A stretch of 64,000 bases of DNA from Acanthamoeba castellanii str. Neff (Eukaryota; Discosea; Longamoebia; Acanthamoebidae): the NCBI RefSeq assembly GCF_000313135.1, contig NW_004457368.1, positions 36,820 to 100,819 on the forward strand, given 5' to 3'. Shown here one piece after another: positions 11,201-20,600 of the stretch. A model generated the notes under the pieces. It did no database searches. It saw nothing but the letters and a program-made list of their open reading frames with translations, and was not told the DNA's origin. Made by a program: the position numbers and the translations under genes. The first letter of the stretch is position 1. Each line of letters starts with the position of its first letter.

Positions 11201-13733
11201 TGCCCCAGCTACCCCTCCAGACTCGTTGTTCCCGCCCGGTTCCCCGACGTACGCCGCTCACCGCAGACCAAGGCCCTCGCGCACCACCGCACACGCACAC
11301 GCACACGGTCCTGACTGGTTGGATGTGCTGAATTCAGGAATTGCTGCCGGCGGTGATCAAGTTCCGCTCACGCAATCGCATTCCGGTGCTGACGTGGATA
11401 GACCCGAAGAGCGGGGCGGCCATCGTGCGATGCAGCCAGCCGCTGACGGGCATGCAGCGAGGCCGCTGCAGCGAGGACGAGCAGCTGCTGGCCAGCATCA
11501 TTCGGACAGTGCCCAAAGCGGGACAGCTCCACATTTTTGACGCGCGACCCAAGGCCAATGCCGTAGCCAACACCGCCAAAGGTACACCACTGCACACGTT
11601 CCACTGCACACGCACACACGCAATACTAATGTCGTGATGGTGGCCTTAGGCGCTGGCTATGAGGTGTTGGCAAACTACCAGAACTGCAGTCTCTCCTTCC
11701 TTGGAATCAACAACATCCACGTTATTCGGGACAGCCAGAAGAAGGTGCGTGTGCGTGGTGCGTGTGCGTGTGCGTGTGCGTGTGCCGCTTTCGTATTAAT
11801 AAGCGTGTGTTGATGTGTCAGGTCCGAGATATGTGTCATCAGTTCGTCAATCCGATGAACGACGACAGCAAGTGGCTCAACGCCCTCGACGCCTCGCAGT
11901 GGCTCTCGCACATCTCCCTCATCTCATCTTCGAGCGCCGACGTCGCCAAGTTCGTCCATTTGCACGGTACGGACCATGCCGGCACTCCGTCCCCGTCCCC
12001 GATTGAATAATAATCTCACCACTGCACACCGCACACACCGCACACACCGTACACACGCATGTAAATCTGCAGGCGAACCGGTGGTGGTGCATTGTAGCGA
12101 CGGGTGGGACCGAACGTCGCAGATCGTCGCCCTCGCCCAGATCATGCTCGATCCCTACTACCGCACCATCGAGGGCTTCATCGTGCTGATCGAAAAGGAC
12201 TGGCTCTCCTTCGGCCACCAGTTCGCCCTCCGCAGCGGACACGACGGCTACTTCTACGCCGGTGCGCCCCCAATGAATATGGAATATATTTATTATATTT
12301 TTTATCATCATTCTTATTTATAATTTGTTGTAGTTTATTAATTTGTTAATTAATTGTTCGGTCGTGTGAGTGCAGATGGGCAGCGAGCGCCGATCTTTAT
12401 GCAGTGGGTGGAGTGCGTTTGGCAGATGCTCCGCCAATCCCCGCTCGCCTTCGAATACAACGAACGGTGAAGAGCCCTCCCACACGCGCGCTTTCTCCCC
12501 GGATTCAGAAATGTGAATGTGCTCACCACCGCACACGCACGCGCAATCGCACACGCAACACCAGGTTCCTGCTGGAGCTTCTGCACCACTCCCACTCGTG
12601 CCGATTTGGGACATTTCTGTACAACACCGAGAAGGAGCGCATCCAGGAGAAGCTCAGCCAATCGACCGTACGTGCTTCTTCCCCCCCGCGCGCGCACATA
12701 CACACACACACACACGGGTGGATGATTGGCTCACACGATCGTTTTCATGTGAGAACAGGAGTCGCTGTGGACGTACCTCCTCGCGGAGAAAGACAACCTG
12801 CGGATCGTCAACCCGTTCTACAAGCCCGTCAACCGCGTCATCATCCCCAACTGCAGGTATGTGCCCACACCACTCAACGGCACACGCACCACCGCACACG
12901 ACACACACGCACACGCACACGCTCCACCGCACACAACACGCACACGCACACGACACACGCGCTGACCTATTGGCAGCCTGAGGAGGATGCAGTTCTGGGA
13001 GGGCTACTTCCTGCAGTGGGCGCAGGAGGGGCTGCGCGACTCGGACGCCAGCAACCTGGACCAGCACGTGCTCAACCTGGTGGCCGAGAAGGACCGCCAG
13101 ATCGCCCAGCTGCAGGCCCAGCTGCACGAGTACCAGGCCATGCTCAACATTACGCCGACGGCCGCGAGCAACAACAGCAAGACGACGACCAGCATCGGCG
13201 ACGCGATGACGAGCAAGCTAAGGGGCCGCGGGCTGGCCAAGATGAAGCTCATCAGCGAACGCAGCGCCAAGAAGCCCAAGAGCAAGCGGATCGTCACCAC
13301 CACCGCCGCGACGGCCTCGAGCGCTGCTGGAGACGCGGCGGCCGAGAGCCAGCTCCACCCGCGGGCCACCGCCCCACCAGAGCACAGGACCGACCACCGG
13401 ACTAACAAGAAGACCAAGGCCAACGGCGGCAAAAGCGTCACCGCCGCGGCTGCCTACGTCGCCCAACGGTCAACGGTCCCCTCCTCCGCTTCTACATACA
13501 CCAGCGACAGCTCGTTGGCTGCGGCTGCAAACGGCAGCAGCCATGGCGATGCGCCCAAGCCTGCAGCCGCCCACGGCGCCACGGCGCCACCGCCTGCGGC
13601 CCCAGACGCCATGGCGACCACAGGCGATCCGGGAGAAGGTAAGGAGGACGAGCCGAGGAGGCCAGCCACACAGGGCGAGGGTCTTGGGTCCAACGTCAGC
13701 GACGTCAAGTGGCGCGTCGGTGTAAAGAATTAA
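8260..13733 (+). CDS. Myotubularin-family phosphoinositide 3-phosphatase
   Basis: Lipid phosphatase acting on PI3P/PI(3,5)P2 in endosomal traffic. The first exon (ATG 8260-8262) is a low-complexity acidic and Ser-rich region with a long poly-Ser run. A helical region follows ([20 protein letters not shown]), then a PH-GRAM-like segment ([20 protein letters not shown]). The catalytic domain carries [33 protein letters not shown] and the active-site loop [14 protein letters not shown] (CX5R: C, D and R intact), followed by [17 protein letters not shown] and [14 protein letters not shown]. The end is a coiled coil ([17 protein letters not shown]) and a low-complexity tail, with TAA at 13731-13733. 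With Cys and Arg present it should be active. Many short introns contain GTGTCG or GTGCGT repeats. Confidence 0.9.
9345..9413. repeat. GTGTCG-type simple repeat in myotubularin intron
   Basis: Irregular array of GTGTCGT/GTGTCGC units beginning soon after a GTACGC donor and ending just before the acceptor. It forms most of the intron. Confidence 0.85.
11041..11090. repeat. (GTGCGT)n hexanucleotide repeat in myotubularin intron
   Basis: About eight uninterrupted GTGCGT units within an intron. The same hexamer recurs at smaller scale near 11745-11790 and 34288-34305. Confidence 0.85.
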
Positions 13734-14465
13734 AAGAACTCTTACGTTTTTAGGTCGTGTAAGTAACACTGTTCACTCACGCCAGTGAGAGGCGATTGGG
13801 GCGACGGTGGTGTGGGCTGTACCGGTCGTATGTGCAGATGCGAAACTGTGGACAAGCGCACGCGCACGCGCATGTTGTCGAGTGCGTACCCTGGGCATTT
13901 GAGCAAATCACTTTGACCTCGTCCTTGTGCCAACTCTTCCTTCATCCGGTGCTCTCCTCGCCAGTCACGTGTGGCAGAGTAGTCCTTCAACTTCTCTGTT
14001 GGTGGTGAGAACAAGCTTCAATAAAGATTGCCAACAAGAGGCAGTTGAGATCAAGTACTATAGCGTACTGAAATGGCAATGATGCAGGCGCGGAATTCCG
14101 TAGATGCAGTTTTTTGGAAGCCGCAATTTGTCACAAACCAGCACTGTGCTGGTCGGGCTCAAATTGCATGAGCTGGAGGCAGTCAAAGGCCGTGAACGGG
14201 AGCCCATGTTGTTTGTACATTCTCCCAGTCGCGCTCTGTCGTTTCGTGAATGCTGTTCTATGTTCTTTCCTAACCCACCCTGTTTCTTGGTCATTTCACA
14301 GGAACCACTAGGGTGGATCGCAAAATTTTGGATTGGTGGAGCGCTTCGCTTTAATGTTTGGCGGTTACACAACAAAAGGAAGAAATCTGTCCTTCTCCAG
14401 CCGCACATCAACACATGCGGACACTCAAGCTTGAACTCATCTCCCGGTTTCCCACACCTCCTACC
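13734..14465. other. Intergenic stretch with no recognised gene
   Basis: It holds the 3' end of the myotubularin transcript. Both strands have short open frames without recognisable domains or convincing splice structure. A small inverted repeat, CCAGCACTGTGCTGG, lies near 14138. Confidence 0.5.
14020..14025 (+). terminator. AATAAA polyadenylation signal, probably of myotubularin
   Basis: AATAAA about 290 bp after the myotubularin stop. It is the first such hexamer on the plus strand after that gene. Confidence 0.4.
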
Positions 14466-14842
14466 ATGGACATCTTCGGAGGCAATGCGGCCACCTTCTC
14501 CTGCCCGATCGATCGATCGAAGGTGCGCAAACGAACCTCATCTCCATCTCATCTATGGGTCCGTGACGAAAGTAAGTGCCGACATCGTCTGACTATCCTA
14601 CGTGATTAACGAATGCAACTTTGGCTGAGGCCCCCAAATCTTAAGATTTCCTGCCACACTCACCCACCTCGGTGGCTGACCATCTTTTCTTCATGCAGGT
14701 CGGGGGCCAGATCAGATCGATCAAAGGAACGGTCTTGGTGCCCCACACGACCTGCAAACCCATGTCAATCGGAGGGACGAGACTCAGGGCGGCCATAGTG
14801 GTCGTGGGTGCTCTTTTCGAAACCCAAAAAAAACACAAATAG
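14466..14842 (+). CDS. Putative two-exon small protein, doubtful
   Basis: A possible exon 1 (14466-14522) reads MDIFGGNAATFSCPIDRSK and ends at a GTGCGC donor. A pyrimidine-rich acceptor (TTCATGCAG) precedes exon 2 (14699-14842), which reads VGGQIRSIKGTVLVPHTT... and ends ETQKKHK with TAG. The join is in phase 0 and gives about 66 residues. No family is recognised and the support is splice grammar only. It could be a relic or chance. Confidence 0.25.
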
Positions 14843-15000
14843 CACCTTCCACGCTGATTTCTATGCATAGCAGACACTCCTCTCTTGATGGCCAACATGC
14901 CTCGTGAATGCCTCCGCAACATTAGAGATGTATTGATGATCAGGCGTGAACAAGGGAAGTGCAATAAGAAAATAGAATAGGTCGTTAGTGTTTATATAAT

Positions 15001-15954
15001 TCATTTGATCGTGAGGAACTTCTTGGCTCCGGCGGCGTGGCGGAGGGTGTAGACCTGCCGCCTCTTCCAGTCCGTCCCGACCGCCTTCTCGGACATGACG
15101 TAGACGTCGCCGTGCTCGAGAAGGAGCTTCACGCGCTGCCCGACGGGCTTGGACTCGAGGAACCACTGGTAGTGCAGCGGCAGAGCGACGCCTGTGCGCA
15201 CCGCCACGACCTTGCAGCGCTCGGCGTCACCGTGGAAGCCGATCCCGCACTTGCTGGGGTCAAAGTAGTAGTTGCCCTCGGCCACGAGCCCGCTGGCCTT
15301 GTCGCCCAGCAGGTCGACAAGCGCATCGCGCGTCTTCTTGAGGAGAGGCACTTGGTCAAAGGCCACGACGGTGCCCTTGCCGCTGTCGTAGTCCGGCGTC
15401 TGAGCTGACGCGGCGAAGCACAGGTTGTGGCGCGCGCGCTTCTCGACGACGCGGCCGTACATCTTGGCCTTGGAGTCCTTCTGGAGCCCGGCCTGCTCCT
15501 CGTGGAAGGCGTCGGCGTCGCCCATGAGGGCCTTGAGCCCGTTCCGGGCCACCAGCACGTAGGCGTCTTCTGCTTCTTGTTGCTGCTGTTGCTTCTTCTT
15601 TTTGGTTGTTGTTGTTGTTGTTTCGGCTTCAACACTTGAAGGAAGGGCCTCGTTGAGGTGGTGCAGCTCGACGGTGACGCCCTGCGCTTCGAACCAAGCC
15701 TTGGCCGTCTGGAGGTCCTCCAGCGTGAAGCCTTCGCTGGCCTTTTGGCCAAGGATCTGCATGCCGGCGTGGTTCTCGGCCTGGTCTCCAAATGTGATCG
15801 TGAAGGTTTGCGAGTACACTACGCGCCTCCTCCTCTTCTTGTCGTCGTCGACGTCACATTGAGTGCTGCCACCGCCCCCCTGCTGCTCCTCTTCCTTTTC
15901 CTTCTCTGCTTCGTCCCTTTTGCGCTTTGTTGTGGTGTTGGCAGGGTCCTCCAT
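15001..15954 (-). CDS. Intronless 2OG-Fe(II) oxygenase-like protein
   Basis: Single-exon gene, ATG at 15952-15954 and TGA at 15001-15003, 317 residues. The N-terminus is basic and acidic low complexity (a possible nuclear signal, TKRKRDEAEKEK, and RRRRVVYSQTFTITFGDQAENH). The C-terminal half carries GIGFHGDAERCKVVAVRTG with an HxD-like metal motif, LPLHYQWF, HGDVYVMSEKAVGTDWKRR and LRHAAG with the distal His. This arrangement is known from a family of uncharacterised 2OG oxygenases found in algae, oomycetes, fungi and large DNA viruses, related to AlkB-type folds. Thr and Gln/Lys runs interrupt the middle. The lack of introns in an intron-rich genome could mean retroposition or transfer. The substrate is unknown. 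Confidence 0.65.
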   Translation of the reverse strand: MEDPANTTTKRKRDEAEKEKEEEQQGGGGSTQCDVDDDKKRRRRVVYSQTFTITFGDQAENHAGMQILGQKASEGFTLEDLQTAKAWFEAQGVTVELHHLNEALPSSVEAETTTTTTKKKKQQQQQEAEDAYVLVARNGLKALMGDADAFHEEQAGLQKDSKAKMYGRVVEKRARHNLCFAASAQTPDYDSGKGTVVAFDQVPLLKKTRDALVDLLGDKASGLVAEGNYYFDPSKCGIGFHGDAERCKVVAVRTGVALPLHYQWFLESKPVGQRVKLLLEHGDVYVMSEKAVGTDWKRRQVYTLRHAAGAKKFLTIK

Positions 15955-16115
15955 CCTCTTCTTCTTCTTTTTCGGCAATATGAAAGTGCTTTGCGAATCG
16001 CTCCTTTATATTAAAGTGGTGGGTTTCCTGGTATTGCTATTTTTTTCCTGGAAAAGTTTGGCTTAATTCTAAGTAATCACCTGGTCTCACCCCTGCCCAT
16101 GAGCTCCGGTGTTCG

Positions 16116-17137
16116 CCTGCTCAGTAGCTCCAGTGTGGCCTGGCTTGTCCTACTCTAGACTGATCACAGATCTGACAACAGCAAGAGTGATCAGGATGGT
16201 GAGCAGGAACAGGCAGTGTGAATACTTGGTGGATGTGTCTTTGACTCCTGGGCCTATGGAGGAAAACAGGGGGAGTGATCAGTTGATGGTAGGTACTACT
16301 GGGGTCTTTCATTTGATTGTATTGGAGGGTACTGAGCAGACCATGTTACAAAATTGGAGTTTATCATCTCCTCATGTGTGCTTGCTGCAGCTGTCTCTCT
16401 CCTCTTCCTCTTCTTCATATGTACAGGCAGGTAGTGGTGGGTCCACTTTTCTAGAAGAGGGAGCACTTCTTCTCATGCTTGCCACTCTTCTTCTTCTTGG
16501 CAGGTGGCAGCTTGAGGGCAACACAGATGGCCTCATTGAAGATGAGGGTGAGGTTGTCCTGCATCCAGGCCAAGCACTTGATGAATGTGGTGGCCCTGAT
16601 CTCATTGGCCAGCTTGTGGCCCTGCTTGGTGGCCATGCATGGCTTGACACCCAGCAGCAGCTTGGCCTGCAGCTTGGCCACCATGTGGTGGTTGTTGTGC
16701 AGGTTGCTCTTGGTGGTGACAAGTAGGATGGGTGCCTTGGGGCAGTGGTGGTGCACCTTGGGCAGCCACTTTTGCTTGATGTTGGCCAGTGACACAGGAT
16801 TGATGGCTGAGTAGCAGAGCATGAAGATGTTGGTGTGTGGGTAGGACAGTGGGTGCAGGTGGTTGTACTCCTCCTGGCTGGCTGTGTCCCATAGGCTGAG
16901 ATTGATGACCTTGTGATTGTTGTAGAACATGTTGGCTGAGTAATTGTTGAAGATTGTGGGCATGTACTCACCTGGGAAGGTGTTGGTTGTGTAGGAGATG
17001 AGCAGGCATGTCTTGCCCACTGCACTGTTGCCCACCACCACACACTTGATCACCTGATACTCAGCCATTTGGTTTGCTGTGGTTTGGTTGCTGCTTATCT
17101 TGTCTCAAGGCCACTCATTGGTTTGAATGTTGAGCCT
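16116..17137. other. CpG-free tract of 1,022 bp
   Basis: Read base by base, no CG dinucleotide occurs between the CG at 16114-16115 and the CG at 17138-17139. Neighbouring genes of similar GC content contain a CG every 10-15 bases. TG and CA dinucleotides are correspondingly abundant. The tract covers the whole Rac-like gene plus about 335 bp on its 3' side and 70 bp on its 5' side. This is the expected footprint of long-term deamination of methylated CpG or of a repeat-directed point-mutation process. Confidence 0.9.
16451..17068 (-). CDS. Rac/Rho-family GTPase with eroded nucleotide-binding motifs
   Basis: Intronless frame of 205 residues, ATG at 17066-17068. The fold is Rac: YQVIKCVVVGNSAVGKTC (P-loop), TTNTFPGEYMPTIFNNYSAN (switch I), LWDTASQEEY (switch II) and a polybasic tail ending CSLF, a CAAX box for prenylation. 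Critical positions differ from Rac. The P-loop GDGAVGKT is GNSAVGKT (G12S), DTAGQE is DTASQE (G60S), the TKLD guanine motif is TKSN (D118N), and the SA motif is LA. R-to-H and D-to-N changes are numerous. All are explained by C-to-T or G-to-A change at former CpG sites. With G12 and G60 lost the protein is unlikely to cycle normally, yet no stop codon has arisen. It may be a young pseudogene or a non-cycling Rac. Confidence 0.85.
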   Translation of the reverse strand: MAEYQVIKCVVVGNSAVGKTCLLISYTTNTFPGEYMPTIFNNYSANMFYNNHKVINLSLWDTASQEEYNHLHPLSYPHTNIFMLCYSAINPVSLANIKQKWLPKVHHHCPKAPILLVTTKSNLHNNHHMVAKLQAKLLLGVKPCMATKQGHKLANEIRATTFIKCLAWMQDNLTLIFNEAICVALKLPPAKKKKSGKHEKKCSLF

Positions 17138-17698
17138 CGCCTGCCCTTGGCTATTTGAGCACACAGTATTCGGCTATCCTACCCATTCATTCTTCTCTCC
17201 ATCTTTTCGTGCAAATGCTGGTTGCCGCCACGAAAAAAATCTTTTTGGCTCAGCGGACTTTGTTGGGCCGTGAAATTTCTGTGAAGCATTTCCAGTCGAC
17301 AGGATTTAAAACATTAATAATTATTTACACGCAGCGAGCTGCTTGCGTGCGCATGAAGGAGTGCTTCCCTTTCCATGTCCAGAGGTTTGTGTGGTAGAGA
17401 GTTTGATTGGCGCCTCTGTGAGCCCTGCGGTTTTGAGTTTTTTGGGCTTGTCTGCTTGCATGAAGGAACCAACCATTTTGCTTGTTCCTTGATCCATGGT
17501 GTCAAACTAAACTCAAAAGGCCACGTTTGCCACAGGGACGACCCTCACAATCGGAGAAAGGCCAGGCCTGGTAGTTCTCTGGTAGACCAGTACTCCTTGA
17601 TGTAGTTTTCATAGGCCTGCTTGACCTTTTGCTTGCTGTAGTGGACAACCCTTTCTCTCAATCTTGTTTCTTTCGTTCCTTCCTTCACTCCCCACTAC
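17138..17698. other. Intergenic stretch with no recognised gene
   Basis: It separates the Rac-like 5' end from the SNF2 stop codon. CpG returns here at normal density. One open frame near 17375-17605 (+) has no recognisable motif or coding look. Nothing else was seen. Confidence 0.5.
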
Positions 17699-20600
17699 TC
17701 AATCATCAAAGTCAAGTCGCTTGGCGTTGGCCCGAGGCTTGTTGTTCTCCTTGTCCTCCCTCGTGGTGCTGGTGGTGGCCTTCTTGCTGGCGCTAGTGGG
17801 GGCGTGCTTCCGTGTGGCGGAGGCTCGCAGCGAAGAAGACGAGACCGCCGCGGGTGAGGGGAGAGGCCTGCTGGAAGAAGAGGTGGTGGTGGTCTTGCGC
17901 TGGGGCGTGGCCGCGATGAGTGCCGAAGACGACGCGGGCGAGGCTGCCAGCCTGCGCATGCGGGTCTTCTCAATCACCCGCGAGTAGACGGTCACCGGCG
18001 GCGTGAAGGCGTTGAGCGCCGTGTCGACGATCGATTCGCGCGGCCTTCTGCGCCTCGCGGGCGGCGCGCTCCCCGTCACCACCTCCCGCTTCGTCTTCGC
18101 TTCTTCTTCCGCTCCTCCTCTCGTTCGCGGTTGGCTTGCCGGGGTGTATGCGGCCTCACCCGCGCCACCGTCAGCGCCGCCCTTCACGAGGTCGCGAGCG
18201 CCTTCATCGTCGCCCTCGTCGTCAGAGTTTTGATTCTTGAGATGTCGCGCAGCCCTGTGGAATGACGAGCGTCACATTTGTTTCGTGTTAAAAGCTTTTA
18301 ACCAGTGCAGGCAGAGGTGCGGGAGGGCGTACTCCTTGGCCTGCTGCTTGGCGACGGCCGAGGACTCGACGGCCTGGGTCTTGCTGAAGAGGAGGTCGTG
18401 GTCGCTGATGCCGTGCACGCCGCCGATCTCGTGCAGGTACTGGATGTGCCGGTCGGTGTACTCGTCGGTGACCCGCTCGTGGGCGTGGAGGGCGTGGAGG
18501 TCCTTCTGGGTCTGGGCCACGCGGGGATCGCCCAGGTGGAAAAGGTCGGTCAGCTCCTCCCGCGAGAAGTACCGCAGCGACGACTTCTGCGTCATTGTGC
18601 TCTGGACGATCGCTCCCTTGAACCTGTACACGGCCAAGGCACGAGTGAGCCACATGCACACATAGGTGTGCACTTAAAGACCGCCTCTAGAGGAATTAGG
18701 GCACGCACACTTGGCGTCGGTAGATCTTCTCTTCGATGGTGCCGCAAGTGATGAGACGGTACACGATCACGTTCTTCTTCTGACCCAAGCGGAATGCCCT
18801 GCAGACCGCCTGATATATAGAGTTGCCACGGTCCATGAAAAAACGTAGGTTGCGTGTCGCAAGCGTGCGTGGTGTCATTCGTACCTGGTTGTCGTGCGTC
18901 GGATTCCAAGAGGGATCGACAATCACTACACGGTCGGCGCCGGTGAGATTGAGTCCGATTCCGCCCACCACCGTGGTGAGGAGGAAGCAGAAATAGCTCG
19001 GGTCGGAGTTGAAGAGCTCCACCCTACGCTGGCGCTCGTCGGACTTGGAGATGGAGCCGTCGATGCGCAGGAACGAGTAGTCACCCTCGCGGAGCAGCAG
19101 TTCGATGATGTTGAGCATCTTGCGCGACTGCGAGAAGACCAGCACGCGGCTGCCCTCCTCGCGCAGCTTGGGCAGGAGTCGCATGAGGAAGACCAGCTTG
19201 GCCGAGATCTGGTGCACGCACTCCCGTCGCTTGCGCAGGAAGCACTCGCGCCAGCTGGCCTCCTTGGGCGGAATCGGTATCTCCTTCCCCACGTCCTCCG
19301 TGTCTGCGCCCTCGTCGGTTGCGCCGTCGTCAGCGTCGCTCTCGGACTCGTCGGCTTCAGCGTTGTCGGGCGTAGGGTGGATGTTGTAGGCCATACGGCG
19401 GGCCTCGCGAGCCTCTTCCTTGGCCCGTTGGGCCTCCCGCCTCGCGGCGTTGGCCAGCGCCATGGCCTGGAGGTCGCGACCTCGAGCATCGACGAAGGAC
19501 TGGTGCCGGCACAGGGGGAACCACAGAGCGTCGTCGCTGGCCACCTGCCTCCAGTGGCTGCAGACCAGCATCAGCCTGGACACCTCCACCACGTCGTTGA
19601 GGCCGCACGCGAACCCGAAGATTCGCAGCTTGACCTCGTGCGGCAGCCGAGTGTTGAATTCGTCGACCGCGAGACGCCGGCCACCTGAGATTTCAGTCTT
19701 GACCTTGGCCTTGATGAGCGGCTTCCGCTTGGCCGCCTGACGCGTCACGGGAAGATGGTCGACCTCTTCATCCTCATCTTCGCTTTCGCTCTCCTCCGCT
19801 GCGTCGTCTTCGTCTTCGTCATCGCTTGTTGCGCGAGTGTTACGCTTGGCCGCTCTCTTAGGTTTCTCGCTATCTTCGTCATCCTCTTGCTTGTCGCGGA
19901 GCCAATCCTTAAAGCCGCTGCGCAAGAGAGGAAACTTAGCGCTTGCATTGCGTGCGTGCGGGCATGTATACGGGAGCGAGAGAGGATACGCACCATGTGG
20001 CCAGCAGCTCGGCATCCACGGCTTCCGCGTTCTTGGCGGTGAGAAGACGAGGGTGGTCGCAGAGCTTCTTCAGCAGGACCAAACCCTCGAGCACGTTCTT
20101 GGTCGTGGCCAGCACGTTTTTGACCTGGTCCGATGCGAGGAAGCTGCGATAGAGCTTCTCCTGAACCTGTAGTTGCGCACGCACGCGCACATTGAACTAC
20201 GGATGAGCGACTAGGCAATATAGGGCTTGTAAGGGAAGTGCCGACGGACCGGGCTGAGACTGAGCCACACGATGAAGTCGTTCATCCGAGTGGTAAGTGC
20301 TTGCTGCTGCCTTTCCTCCGAGGAAGATGGAGAAGGCGACGACTGGTCACCCGCGTCGGCCTTGGAAGCGCTGCCGTTGGTGTTGAACACGTCCTTCTTC
20401 TCGCGGCGCAGGAAATGGGGCGCCAGAATATGACGCAGCTGCTTCGACAGCTCGTGTGACTGGTCGCCAATATGCACGCAAGAGAGGTGAGCCGGCGTGA
20501 CACCACATCTCCCGCAGCGTGTAGGTGAAAGGGCATGGGAAGACGTACGAGCTGCTTCTCCTCGGCCGAGGCGCACTTGTAGGTGGCATATTTGATGGGC

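Noticed and set aside
18894..19688. 264-codon plus-strand frame across the SNF2 gene
   Set aside because: It is opposite the helicase C-terminal motifs, which are certain; it is an antisense shadow of high-GC codons.
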